Assembly: GCF_900116495.1 (NCBI RefSeq)
Contig: NZ_FPAY01000011.1
Location: 1-59,689, forward strand
DNA length: 59,689 nt
Direction of reading: 5' to 3'
From: Arthrobacter sp. ov118
Lineage (GTDB): Bacteria > Actinomycetota > Actinomycetes > Actinomycetales > Micrococcaceae
Notes under the pieces: generated by a model
The model's input: the letters and a program-made list of their open reading frames with translations, nothing else
Database searches by the model: none
What the model was told of the DNA's origin: nothing
Shown here: positions 25,201 to 33,994 of the stretch, piece by piece
How positions within the stretch are numbered: the first letter of the stretch is position 1
Layout: the number at the start of each line of letters is the position of its first letter
Made by a program: the position numbers and the translations under genes

Positions 25201-25694
25201 GTGGGGGAAGCCCAAAAGGTACGTCGTGCGCCCATGTCCCCAGCCCACGGGACACGGTCGGTCGGCATAGCGACACCCTTGTCAGCTTGCAGTACACCCC
25301 ATCCTGACGTCAGGCAGGAGTGAAAAGCTCGTCAGAATAGGGTCCTGAAAGCAGTTCCTGCACGTGTCCGCCGAACAGTCTTAGATTCAAACCTGACAGC
25401 CGGCCGCGCTGAGCTACGTCGGCAATTGCACAACAGCCTGCTGCTCAATTGCGGGTGTTCGGGGTGAAGGCAGGACCCGCTGCCCACAGCCGGGGACAAT
25501 CCTTGGGGGTTATCCACCGCTACTGCTGCCGAGGGAGCTACCCCAACGGCTCCCAATTTCCAGCCGTGGATAACCCGGATTGACCCCAGCCATGGACAGC
25601 TAAAAGTCGGCTGGGCTCCGGCCCTGTGGTCCGGGGCAGCAAAGGCTCAACGTGTCCCTGGTTCTCTTCCTCCGATCGTGACCATCCAGCGGTG
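25201..25694. other. Junction region without genes
   Basis: About 490 bp between the regulator and the DUF4913 gene (whose stop is at 25695). No convincing coding frame. It carries an inverted pair of DnaA-box-like sequences (listed separately). It is the border between the catabolic half and the transfer half of the window. Confidence 0.55.
25507..25576. repeat. Inverted pair of TTATCCAC sequences (DnaA-box-like)
   Basis: GGGTTATCCAC (25507-25517) and its exact reverse complement GTGGATAACCC (25566-25576), 48 bp apart. Each contains TTATCCAC, matching 8 of 9 bases of the bacterial DnaA box TTATCCACA. May be part of an origin (replication or transfer) or a recombination remnant. Confidence 0.45.
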
Positions 25695-26123
25695 CTAGTC
25701 AAAGATTCCTGCTTCAGGGGTCTTATGGGGAAGAGCAGTTCTGTCCAGGGCGGGGGTTTTGTGTCCGTCGTAGGCGCATTTTTTGAAGGGGCCTTCCTTG
25801 TCCATGAGGACGCGCATGTGGGGGTCTGCGTGGTTCAGCCACCAGGTGCTGATGCCGAGGGCAGGCTCCAGCCGTAAGTGTTCCCAGGCCCGCCAAGTGG
25901 CTTCCATCCGAATCAGGGCTTCGGGGTGTTTGTACCATTCAGGGCACCATGCGTAGGCTGCGCCCTCGTTGACTTCCCGGACATAGGACTGGGCCAGCAG
26001 CTCGGAGAAGAACTCGACGGCGCTGGAGTACACCAGCTCCGGCTCACGCCCGGCATGGCCGTGACCTCTCTCTGCGGGCTGTACCTCTTCGTCGCCGAAG
26101 GCGTCCCCGAACTCTTCGCTCAC
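25695..26123 (-). CDS. DUF4913 domain protein
   Basis: 142 residues. After an acidic N-terminus it has the DUF4913 pattern: FFSELLAQSYVREVN, WCPEWYKHPEALIRMEATWRAWEHLR and WWLNHADPHMRVLMDKEGPF. DUF4913 proteins are common last genes of actinobacterial plasmid transfer operons; their biochemical role is not known. Its ATG overlaps the coupling-protein stop (ATGA), so it is the last gene of the transfer operon. Confidence 0.85.
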   Translation of the reverse strand: MSEEFGDAFGDEEVQPAERGHGHAGREPELVYSSAVEFFSELLAQSYVREVNEGAAYAWCPEWYKHPEALIRMEATWRAWEHLRLEPALGISTWWLNHADPHMRVLMDKEGPFKKCAYDGHKTPALDRTALPHKTPEAGIFD

Positions 26124-27889
26124 GCCGTGTCACCGTCGGTCCAGGGGTTGCGCGCCGGGACGGCCACCAGATCCAGTGGCTGCTGTTCCAGTGCGCCAAG
26201 CGAGTCTTTGACCTTCTGGGCGTGGGGGCCGTTCATCCAGGGGATGGTTTCGATCATGGTGGCCGGGGCACCGGAGGCGAGCAGGATGGCCCTGAACCGG
26301 GGCAGTGCGGCCAGGTCGGCAACGGACAGGATTTCGTCCTTGCTTTCCTGCCGGGAGGAGGTGGAGCCGTGTTTGCTGTGGCTGCGGGAGACGTTGATGT
26401 AGCTGTACTGCCCGATCAGGCGGGAGAGCTCATCGAGGTAGCCGACTTCGGAGACGCCGCCGCCGTAGATTTTCACGTTCGAGGCGGACCAGAGTTTCCG
26501 CATGCCTTCGAGGTTCCAGACTTCCACGCCCTGGGACCAGGACTGCAGGATGGTCATCAGGATGATGCCGCGGGAGCCGTAGTGGCTGTACTGGTCCGGC
26601 AGGGCCTTCCACCGGCAGACGTTTGCCGCTTCATCGAGGATCCCGAGCAGCGGGGTGGCGAGGCGGCCGCCGGGCTGGGAGGTGGCGTACTTTTCGGCCG
26701 CTTCCACGACGGCTACGGTCAGGGCGGTGACAAGCGGTCCGGCGGTGCCAGCGCCTTCGCGGGAGAGGCTGTAGAGCGTGCCTTTGCTGCCCACGAACTC
26801 TTCGGGGACGAATTGCGGCCGTGGGTCCGTCTCCACCGTCGTGCCGGACATGGGGGTGACCCATTGGCTGACGTCGCGGTCGGTCAGACAGGAGACCATC
26901 TGCCGGGCGGTGCCGTAGACGCCGGCGCGCTGCTTTTCGGGTTCGCGGATGTGGCCCATCACCATGTCCGAGAGCAGGTCATAGCCGGTAGTGCGGAGGA
27001 TGTCGGCGGGGGCTTCGTCGTGCGGGCGGGTCAGCCAGGTGTAGACCTGCGTGACCGGGGCGGCGTCGAGCGAGGCGGCGAGCAGGAAGGCTTTGAGCAG
27101 GTTCTGCCCGGCCGGGTCAAAGTAGGCATCGGGCTTGGTCCCGGGTTCCCGGGAGCCTGCGGCGAAGTGCTGTGCCATGGTCCCGGCCGTGGCTTCGTTC
27201 CTCACGTAGGACAGTGGGTTCCACCACCAGGTGGGGTCTTCTTCGGCGACGGCCTGCGGGTCGAAGACCCACACGTCGCCGGCTTCTGAGCGGATCGGAC
27301 GTGTCACGTCCACGATGTCGCGCTTGTTCGACGTGGCGATCACCGCGCCGGGCGCGTCCAGGATCGCCGGGACAGCATACGAGGTGGTCTTCATCGTACG
27401 GGGCCCGGCGATGAGGATCAGCATGTCCTCCCAGGAGGCCCACAGCGGGCGCTTCCCGGCGACGCTGCGGCCGAGCCGCACACCTGTGGAGTTCTCCACG
27501 CCGAGGCGCACGGCCGTGGCCGTGGCTCCTTTTGTGCCCAGGTGATCGAGGTCTTTCCCGCGGCCCATGTGGACGGCGGCCTTATCCACCCTTGTGCGCT
27601 TGTGCGCTGTTCGGGAGCGGACCACCAGCACTGTCACCGTCAGGGCAATCAATATTCCGAGGAGCACGCAGGCGACGATGGTGGACTGGACCGGCCAAGG
27701 CACCCGGCCCTTGGCCAGTCCGGCAACCAGATCAATCGGGTGGGCCGGGGGCGAGGCAAGGCCGGCCATCCAGGATCCGAGATGTGCCGAGACCCAGCTG
27801 CCGCCCCCCATGACGACAGCTGCGCCGATGGCCAGCCAGATCCCCAGCCCGTCGCCGAGCCCGGTGCCTTTACGGTTCGGGGCACTCAT
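26120..27889 (-). CDS. TraG/VirD4-type conjugative coupling ATPase (TraM-recognition domain)
   Basis: 589 residues. Two N-terminal membrane helices (about 16-36 and 69-90), then the ATPase. The P-loop reads AGPRTMKTTS (161-170), a relaxed Walker A retaining K-T-T; Walker B is LLGILDEAANVCRW, followed by YGSRGIILMTILQSWSQG, the TraG/TraM-recognition segment. Such proteins are hexameric pumps that bring DNA-relaxase substrate to the type IV channel. Its start overlaps the VirB4-like gene's end by 4 bp. No relaxase gene is in the window to tell what it couples. Confidence 0.9.
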   Translation of the reverse strand: MSAPNRKGTGLGDGLGIWLAIGAAVVMGGGSWVSAHLGSWMAGLASPPAHPIDLVAGLAKGRVPWPVQSTIVACVLLGILIALTVTVLVVRSRTAHKRTRVDKAAVHMGRGKDLDHLGTKGATATAVRLGVENSTGVRLGRSVAGKRPLWASWEDMLILIAGPRTMKTTSYAVPAILDAPGAVIATSNKRDIVDVTRPIRSEAGDVWVFDPQAVAEEDPTWWWNPLSYVRNEATAGTMAQHFAAGSREPGTKPDAYFDPAGQNLLKAFLLAASLDAAPVTQVYTWLTRPHDEAPADILRTTGYDLLSDMVMGHIREPEKQRAGVYGTARQMVSCLTDRDVSQWVTPMSGTTVETDPRPQFVPEEFVGSKGTLYSLSREGAGTAGPLVTALTVAVVEAAEKYATSQPGGRLATPLLGILDEAANVCRWKALPDQYSHYGSRGIILMTILQSWSQGVEVWNLEGMRKLWSASNVKIYGGGVSEVGYLDELSRLIGQYSYINVSRSHSKHGSTSSRQESKDEILSVADLAALPRFRAILLASGAPATMIETIPWMNGPHAQKVKDSLGALEQQPLDLVAVPARNPWTDGDTA

Positions 27890-29469
27890 GCTGCACCCTC
27901 TTCCTGGACCGGAGCGGCCGCTTCGGCCAGGGACTCTGCCGGGGCGTGCCAGCGCTTGTTGGTGTCATTCAGGGAGGCCTCGATGGAAGTGAGACCGATC
28001 TGGACGGGGATGCCGGGGCGGCCGCCGACCTTGATCAGAAATTTCCCGCGTCCGGGAGGTTCGACGTCGCCGCCGCGAGAGTCCCAGGCGGGCGGGTCCT
28101 GCCAGGAGATGAGCTTCTGCTGTTCCTGCCGCGAGAGCGGGACCGCTGCGGTCAGCAGCGGCATTTCGGAGGCCGGAAGCCCGCCGCAGATGACCATGCC
28201 GGAGCGTTCGACGAAGCCGCGGGCCTTCATCCGGTCTTCTTCTGCCGGGAGTGCCAGCAGGTCGGACATGGTGTGGGAGATCATGACCTGCCCGACGCCG
28301 ACTGAGCGGTTGAGGCGGGTCAGGGCGTCCACCCGGTCCACCATGCCCTTGCCGGCGCGCAGGGCCCGCCAGAGCTCGTCGAGGACGACGAAGTAGTTCC
28401 GGCGCGGTTCCAGCCCTGCGTCGGCGAGGGCGTTGGCGACGTTGACGGTGCCGAAGCCGTAGGACCAGCAGGCCAGCAGCACTGCGGCCTGCAGGTCCGT
28501 TTCCGTCTCATCGATACTGGAGACGTCGAAGACGACCGCTCGGTCACGCCGCATCGGGTTCGTGGTGTGCCGGGAGAAGATTTCCCCGAGTTTCCCGCCG
28601 CCGGTAAGGCCCAGCAACGTCGCTTCCAGTGCCCGGGTTTCCTGCAGGTAGACGGTCATGTCGCCCCGGTCCAGGGCGACCTGGCGCAGCTCGTCCGGGG
28701 CGGCGATGATGACGTCGAGCAGGTCTTTCAGGACCGGAACACCGTCGAATGAGTCATCGAGGACGCGCAGGGCCCGGTCCAGGATGGTCTGTTCCTGATC
28801 CGTGGGCGGGTTGTTCCGGCTGATCGTGATGAGGGAAACGACCATGTTCAGGCGCCGGCCGTGGGCATCGGCCCGGACCCGGACGGCCGCTTCGTGGTGT
28901 CCGCGCTCCTCGAGGAGCTGGGCGACCTCAACGGCCTGTCCCGGATCGAGGATGTTCAGGTAGCCGCGGCCGCGGCCGAGTTCGATGACCTGCCCGCCGA
29001 TGGCGCTAATGGCATCCACGTGTTCGCCCTTCAAATCCCCGAGCACCAGCGGGTGGACGCCCTGGCCGGACAGGCCCAGCAGCATGCGGCGCACGAGCGT
29101 GGACTTCCCCAGACCCGGTTTGCCGAGGATGAACGCGGACGGGTTGGAAATCAGGTGGGCGCGCTGGAACCAGCTGATCGGATCACAGCAGACGGTGGCC
29201 TGGGTTTCCTCGTGCCGGCCCAAAGGCACACCGATCATGGGCGAGGACGCACCCGAGGAAAATGGCCACAGCCCGCAGACCTGCACCGTGGTCCCGCGGT
29301 ATTCACGCACCGCCGGGACCAGGGCGGCAGCCCCTCCCCCGCGGCCGCCCCACCCGCGGGACCCGGGGACACGCAGCCGGGCCGGGCGAGCAGTGGCCGC
29401 ACGGTCACGGGCTTCGGAGTCCACACCGTCAAGGAGCGGATTCTTCTTCCGTCCAAAGAGCTTCTGCAT
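27886..29469 (-). CDS. VirB4/TraC-like conjugation ATPase
   Basis: 527 residues. Canonical Walker A GKPGLGKST (116-124) follows HLISNPSAFIL; HPLVLGDLKGEHVDAI follows it, and Walker B is YFVVLDELWRALRAG, with the sensor region SVGVGQVMISHTMSDLLAL. This is the core of VirB4-type ATPases that power assembly of the secretion channel in Gram-positive conjugation. It is shorter than full VirB4 because the N-terminal half is supplied separately by the adjacent SCO6880-type protein. Start codon overlaps that gene's stop (TAATG). Confidence 0.9.
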   Translation of the reverse strand: MQKLFGRKKNPLLDGVDSEARDRAATARPARLRVPGSRGWGGRGGGAAALVPAVREYRGTTVQVCGLWPFSSGASSPMIGVPLGRHEETQATVCCDPISWFQRAHLISNPSAFILGKPGLGKSTLVRRMLLGLSGQGVHPLVLGDLKGEHVDAISAIGGQVIELGRGRGYLNILDPGQAVEVAQLLEERGHHEAAVRVRADAHGRRLNMVVSLITISRNNPPTDQEQTILDRALRVLDDSFDGVPVLKDLLDVIIAAPDELRQVALDRGDMTVYLQETRALEATLLGLTGGGKLGEIFSRHTTNPMRRDRAVVFDVSSIDETETDLQAAVLLACWSYGFGTVNVANALADAGLEPRRNYFVVLDELWRALRAGKGMVDRVDALTRLNRSVGVGQVMISHTMSDLLALPAEEDRMKARGFVERSGMVICGGLPASEMPLLTAAVPLSRQEQQKLISWQDPPAWDSRGGDVEPPGRGKFLIKVGGRPGIPVQIGLTSIEASLNDTNKRWHAPAESLAEAAAPVQEEGAA

Positions 29470-30977
29470 TACAGGGCCTCCCTGATTTCGGTGGGCAGCA
29501 GGATGTGTTTGGGCAGGACGAGTCCGAGCGGCAGGGACGCGGCGAACGCGGTGTCCTGGGAACCGTAAGTCCGGCGCAGCAGCACCCGGGCCGTGCCGGA
29601 GGTCTGTTCCACGGCCGCGACAGCGTCGGCAAGGCGGTCCCGGTCGGTGACGGTGGCGGTGACGACCATGCTGAAGTTCACCAGCCCCGCCCCCTGAGCT
29701 TCCTCCTGAGCGGTCTGCGCGGCGGAGCGGGCATCGACCAGGGCGCGGGCCGACGGGCGGCCCCCGGAGGTGATGCGGACGTTGGCGTTGTTCTGATCCC
29801 GCTCGACCACGGCGGCGGCCCGGGCCGAATCCATCGGCCGGTAGAGCAGGGAAACGCGCTTGCGGTCGATGTCCCCGTGCGGAGCCAGCAGCCGGGACAG
29901 AATCCGGCTGTTCACCGACCCGCGCGGGGCACCTGTCATGGTCCAGGAAACAGAGAACGCACCGTCGTGCCGGTACTCATCCCAGCCCGCCTGCGTCGCG
30001 GACGGGCCGACTTCGCCCCACGTCAGGGCGACCGGGGACCCGGCGGCGTGGGCTTCATCGATAATCAATGCTGCGGGCGGGTCGTAGGCGATCCGGACGA
30101 CCTCGCAGAGTTCCTGTGCCGACATGGGCCGGGCGATTCCGGCGCCGGTGGCCTGCAGCCGGGCACCGAGCCCGGGGATCCGGGACGCCAGGTCACGGGC
30201 GACATCTTCGGGTTCGCGCTTCCGGGACCCGGAGCGCAGCGCGGCCGTGAAGGTCAGGGACACCCAGGCCCGCACGGTGGCCGAGCCCTCCGGGTAAGTG
30301 CGGACAACCTCGCGGAGGATCGCCTTCGCGGCCTCCGGGGCGTCGGCGTGGATGTTCATTTCGACCTCGTTGCGCAGCCGGTAACCGGAATCCGGTGCGG
30401 TCTCCACGGTCACGGCCGCGGCCTCGAGTCCTGCTTCGTCGCCGAGGCCGGCAATCCAGCCGCCCCAGTTCGCAACCCACGCGTCGACCTGTTCGGGATC
30501 CACCAGGGACGCACCATCTGGTTCGGTGGAGAAGACCACGGTGAAGTGGTTCGTGGTGGGGACGTGGAGCATGGCGAACGGGCGGTTGTAGGAGTCGTTG
30601 AACTCATAGAGCCGGGATTTCGCGGCCAGGCCGGGCAGCTGGTACATGCCCCACTCGGTCACTCCCAGCGGGCCGGAACGGTAGAGGTTGGTCCCGGACG
30701 AGCGGGCGAGACGGAAGTTCATCCGGGTCGCGAACCGGTCCACCGTGGACTGGCCGTGCTTGTCCTTGACGGTCAGCAGCAGCACGAACAGACCCGCGAC
30801 GGCGAGGACGCTCAGGCCGGGCAGCAGGCCAAGAAACGCGAAGGTGATGATGCCGGCCAGCAGGCCGGTCATGACGATTCCGGTGCCGATCGCGCCCAAG
30901 CTTCCCAGCCCGGCGGAACGGGGAACGCGCCAATTGCCGTAGGACGGTTCCTTATAGTCGGTATTAATTGCTGCCAC
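29469..30977 (-). CDS. SCO6880 family type IV secretion membrane protein
   Basis: 502 residues from GTG 30977, which has GGAGG six bases upstream; the long frame beyond it is the opposite-frame shadow of the TrbL-like tail. Two N-terminal membrane helices (LGSLGAIGTGIVMTGLLAGI and FLGLLPGLSVLAVAGLFVLL), then a large soluble domain with AALIIDEAHAAGSPVALTWGEVGPS and a YRHDGAFSVSWTMTGAPRG segment. Members accompany VirB4-like ATPases in actinobacterial conjugation loci and resemble the N-terminal part of VirB4. Overlaps the TrbL-like gene by 14 bp. Confidence 0.88.
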   Translation of the reverse strand: MAAINTDYKEPSYGNWRVPRSAGLGSLGAIGTGIVMTGLLAGIITFAFLGLLPGLSVLAVAGLFVLLLTVKDKHGQSTVDRFATRMNFRLARSSGTNLYRSGPLGVTEWGMYQLPGLAAKSRLYEFNDSYNRPFAMLHVPTTNHFTVVFSTEPDGASLVDPEQVDAWVANWGGWIAGLGDEAGLEAAAVTVETAPDSGYRLRNEVEMNIHADAPEAAKAILREVVRTYPEGSATVRAWVSLTFTAALRSGSRKREPEDVARDLASRIPGLGARLQATGAGIARPMSAQELCEVVRIAYDPPAALIIDEAHAAGSPVALTWGEVGPSATQAGWDEYRHDGAFSVSWTMTGAPRGSVNSRILSRLLAPHGDIDRKRVSLLYRPMDSARAAAVVERDQNNANVRITSGGRPSARALVDARSAAQTAQEEAQGAGLVNFSMVVTATVTDRDRLADAVAAVEQTSGTARVLLRRTYGSQDTAFAASLPLGLVLPKHILLPTEIREAL

Positions 30978-32283
30978 GGGGGCCCTCCTGTGGTGAATCG
31001 TGTCCGGTTGAATCCTGGGCGGTCTGGTGTGCGGCCTGAGAGGCCCTGGACGCTGCTTGTGCTCCTGCGGCGACGGCAAGCCCGGCGGGTCCGGCGCCTT
31101 TGGCCGCTCCCGACGATGCCCCTGCACCGGCAGTGCCCGCGCCCCCGCCCGCTCCTGCGACTGAGCCGGAGGTGCCTGCCCCGGCGGTAGCGGCGCTTGC
31201 GGTGGTGCCCTTGCCGGGCGCTCCGCCGGGTCCCGTTGAGCCTGAGGTGGGTTTGGCGTTGCCGCCGTTACTGCCGCTTGCGCCCTTGCTGGCCTGTGCG
31301 CTGGCACTCGTCTGGCCAGGCTGGCTGGCCGGTGTGGGCGACGCGTTGCCGCGGCCACTCCCAGACCGACCCATCGAGACAGCCCCGGTGGCCATGGCCC
31401 CCACCGCCGCTCCGGCTCCCCCGCCGGAACCAGACGCGACAGCTCCCACCATCGGGGTGACGAAGCGCATCAGCGCCGGCAGAGCCAGCAGCGCGACAAT
31501 CATGAGGGCGAAGCCGGTAATGGATCCCAGCAGGACGTTGCCGCCCGAGGATCCCATGAGCTTGAAGGCCACGGCGTAAACGATGGCCGCGGCCGGCTTG
31601 TAGAGAATGAACGCGATGGTCCAGCCGATGGCTTTCTGGAACCACTGGCGTCCCATCTCGGTGTTGGTGAATGCAGCGGTGGTCGGCAGGATCCCGGCCA
31701 GGATTACGAGCATGCCGCCGCGGACGATCATGAGGACGATCTGCACCAGCGAGGCAAGCAAACCCACCAGGCCGAGGATGATCAGGATGAAGACCCCGAC
31801 CCCGGTCTGGTTCGTCATCACCAGGATGGCCATCGCGTGGGCGAAGCCCTTGCCGTCCGTTGCCCGGTCAATGATCGAGGCCGAGAACGCATCAGCAGCG
31901 ATCACCAGAATGGAAATCACCGCCAGCCCGAGGCCGGTCACCAGCGTGAGGGTCAGCAGGGACCGGAGCAGGTCTTTCAACGGTGCCCCGCGCTGCTCCC
32001 AGATCATCCGGGTGCCCCCAAGAATGACCGACAGAACCGCCAAAGCCAGGGTCCAGTAGCCCAGTTCGGAGTTGACGAACCCGACCACCGGACTGGGGGT
32101 GAGCCCGTCCTGGGATGCGAGGTTGGCCGTGGGCATGGACACCCAGAACGTGGAGAGCGTCGTCACCATCTGGCTCATGCCCTCCATGATCGACTTCGCC
32201 AAATTGCCAATGGCGTCGTCGAGCATCCCGGAAACCGCATTGCCGCCCTGACAGATGACATCCAGGGGAACGCACTCAACCAT
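30964..32283 (-). CDS. TrbL/VirB6-like polytopic conjugation membrane protein
   Basis: 439 residues. After a short segment with two Cys (MVECVPLDVICQGGNAV) there are about 6-7 hydrophobic helices, such as LGYWTLALAVLSVILGGTRM and TGVGVFILIILGLVGLLASL. The C-terminal third is a low-complexity Ala/Gly/Ser/Thr tail. The topology matches TrbL/VirB6 channel components. It starts 1 bp after the stop of the preceding gene (TGACATG). The tail varies freely in such proteins, so it carries little functional information. Confidence 0.85.
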   Translation of the reverse strand: MVECVPLDVICQGGNAVSGMLDDAIGNLAKSIMEGMSQMVTTLSTFWVSMPTANLASQDGLTPSPVVGFVNSELGYWTLALAVLSVILGGTRMIWEQRGAPLKDLLRSLLTLTLVTGLGLAVISILVIAADAFSASIIDRATDGKGFAHAMAILVMTNQTGVGVFILIILGLVGLLASLVQIVLMIVRGGMLVILAGILPTTAAFTNTEMGRQWFQKAIGWTIAFILYKPAAAIVYAVAFKLMGSSGGNVLLGSITGFALMIVALLALPALMRFVTPMVGAVASGSGGGAGAAVGAMATGAVSMGRSGSGRGNASPTPASQPGQTSASAQASKGASGSNGGNAKPTSGSTGPGGAPGKGTTASAATAGAGTSGSVAGAGGGAGTAGAGASSGAAKGAGPAGLAVAAGAQAASRASQAAHQTAQDSTGHDSPQEGPRGSN

Positions 32284-32284
32284 G

Positions 32285-33040
32285 TCAGACCCCGGCCCAT
32301 GCGATAAAGCCGCTCATGTCGCTGAGCGGGGCAACGTCGTTTATGAGCTGTCCGGCATCGGAAACCTTGACTTTCCAATCCCCATCGAGCCACTGGAGCG
32401 GCAGAACTGCGTGAAACAATTTTCCGCCGGAGGTTTGAAAAGCCAGATCAACGTTGGCTTCGGTGGGCACGTAGGACTTGAGCAGGAAGCCTCGTACCTG
32501 AACGGTGCCACTTGAGCCGGTGGAAGGATCCAACATCGTTGCTTGCTGTTTGGCTGCGTCACGCCCAGCACCGGGAGTCATGAGCTTGTCTGCCAGCTTG
32601 ATATTCATTTGCTGTGACTTGGACGAGCCAAGGGCCACCAGGTTGACGGCAGAGTAGACGGCGCCCGTTGGCGAGTGAGCAAAGCAGGACCTGAATCCGC
32701 TGTCGTCCGTCAGCCCCGGCCCGAAGGTCTTGGGGTCAGTGGGGGCTGCCATTTTACCGACGAGTTCCCACTTGGACTTCGGTGCTGCGCCCAGAGCCGT
32801 CTCCGTGCTTGAGGGAAGCCCGCAAACACTCTTTCCAGCCGCGTCGGCTGACTTTGTGGGCGCCGCGGAGGCACCGGCCGACGATGAGGCCGGGGCGGGC
32901 TGGGCGGTGCTGTCTGCCTTGGGGAGGAAAAAGATCACGACGACGGCTGCGATTAGTGCGACGACCAGGGCGGCCGAGATGATGAATCCGGGTCGGGTGA
33001 ACGGGCTGCGTTCGGTACTGCTTTGGGTGGATTCGCTCAT
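32285..33040 (-). CDS. Single-pass membrane protein of the transfer operon, VirB8-like candidate
   Basis: 251 residues. One membrane helix near the start (GFIISAALVVALIAAVVVIFF), then an Ala/Ser/Pro-rich linker and a soluble domain of about 170 residues (SVCGLPSSTETALG...LLKSYVPTEANVDLAFQTSGGKLFHAVLPLQWLDGDWKVKV). Many actinobacterial transfer operons place a protein of this layout, with an NTF2-like VirB8/TcpC-type extracellular domain, next to the pilin-like gene; the ending with LDGDWKVKV fits that fold. The family call is inferred; no strong motif is available. Confidence 0.65.
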   Translation of the reverse strand: MSESTQSSTERSPFTRPGFIISAALVVALIAAVVVIFFLPKADSTAQPAPASSSAGASAAPTKSADAAGKSVCGLPSSTETALGAAPKSKWELVGKMAAPTDPKTFGPGLTDDSGFRSCFAHSPTGAVYSAVNLVALGSSKSQQMNIKLADKLMTPGAGRDAAKQQATMLDPSTGSSGTVQVRGFLLKSYVPTEANVDLAFQTSGGKLFHAVLPLQWLDGDWKVKVSDAGQLINDVAPLSDMSGFIAWAGV

Positions 33041-33066
33041 GATGAACCTCTCCGGTAGTTGCTGGT

Positions 33067-33336
33067 TTAGACGAAGGCGCGGACGATACCGGAGGCGCCG
33101 GTGATGATGATGCAGCCGGCCAGGACCCAGCCGAGCTTTCCGATGGACTCGCCGCCTTCGCCGCGGCGGAGTTGGATGACCATGCCGATGCCGACGATGA
33201 TCACGCCCAGGACGCCGAGGACCAGACCAATGCCGGAGGCCCAGTTCAGGACAGTCAGTAGGCCTTTGGCCTGTTCCGGGACGAGCGGGGTGGGGTTGGG
33301 GATGACGCTTCCGTCAAGTACAGCGAAGGAGTTCAT
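33067..33336 (-). CDS. Pilin-like/VirB2-type small membrane protein
   Basis: 89 residues from ATG 33336, with GAAAGGT about seven bases upstream; a farther ATG at 33351 is less likely. Two hydrophobic helices: LNWASGIGLVLGVLGVIIVGIGMVI and LGWVLAGCIIITGASGIVRAF, separated by the charged loop QLRRGEGGESIG. The size, two-helix topology and position beside the membrane components are those of VirB2/TrbC-type proteins in Gram-positive type IV systems. A pilus subunit or channel component; no processing motif is clear. Confidence 0.75.
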   Translation of the reverse strand: MNSFAVLDGSVIPNPTPLVPEQAKGLLTVLNWASGIGLVLGVLGVIIVGIGMVIQLRRGEGGESIGKLGWVLAGCIIITGASGIVRAFV

Positions 33337-33347
33337 GGTGAGACCTT

Positions 33348-33962
33348 TCAATTGGTGATGCTTGGTGTGGTATCGGTAGCCAGGGCGGCCAAGTCAGAGA
33401 TGAACTGTTGGTACTCGCGGGCCGACGGCAGGGTCGTGGAGTCTCCGTGCCGCCAGGCCTCGACCCAGGGCAGGGTCCAGTACCGGGGGGCGCCCCCGCC
33501 GACGATGGCGGCGAAGTCCCGAAGAGCTTTGGGAGTCTTCCCCGGTGCGTCCGCCAGAACGGCGAGGCCGAGCAGATCAACCGCGGGCGCCGCGCCTGAT
33601 ACCCACTGGACCAGAGCACTCCGGGCCGCTGTCAGGCCCCGCATGTCTGCACGGCAGACCAGCAGCACCCGAGGCTTGGCGCCGTCCTGGAGAACAGGCC
33701 AGCAGTGACCGGCGGGGCGTGCCCCGTCGCTCAGCTCAGCGATGCGGCTTTCACCGGATCCCCCGTGGGCGCCGGTAATCCACAGCGCTGCAGAGCCGGA
33801 GAAGGTCCGGCGGCCCAGACGGTCTGCAGCGTCCGGTTCAACCAGGCCCCTGAGCGGCGCGCTGATCACTGCCGCCGGCGGCACGTGTGCATCCGGGGCT
33901 GCCGTTTCTGCGCCGTCGGCCCGAGCCGGGTGGGTGATCCAAGGGTTCAGGGACTGCTGCAC
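33348..33962 (-). CDS. DUF6668-like protein with degenerate P-loop
   Basis: 204 residues from GTG 33962 (GAAAGGAGCAGCC upstream). AALWITGAHGGSGESRIAEL resembles a Walker A in which the invariant Lys is replaced by Glu (GGSGES for GxxGKS). PRVLLVCRADMRGLTAARSALVQW then follows as a second strand. Probably a SIMIBI/MinD-type NTPase relative that has lost ATP hydrolysis. It sits between the MinD-like ATPase and the pilin-like gene and may be a partner of that ATPase. The family name is by resemblance and context. Confidence 0.68.
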   Translation of the reverse strand: MQQSLNPWITHPARADGAETAAPDAHVPPAAVISAPLRGLVEPDAADRLGRRTFSGSAALWITGAHGGSGESRIAELSDGARPAGHCWPVLQDGAKPRVLLVCRADMRGLTAARSALVQWVSGAAPAVDLLGLAVLADAPGKTPKALRDFAAIVGGGAPRYWTLPWVEAWRHGDSTTLPSAREYQQFISDLAALATDTTPSITN

Positions 33963-33994
33963 GGCTGCTCCTTTCAAAGTCCGTTGTGTGTGGT

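Noticed and set aside
26222..27289. 355-residue frame antisense to the coupling ATPase
   Set aside because: Gly/Val/Asp-rich shadow of high-GC codons; the opposite strand has clear VirD4 motifs.
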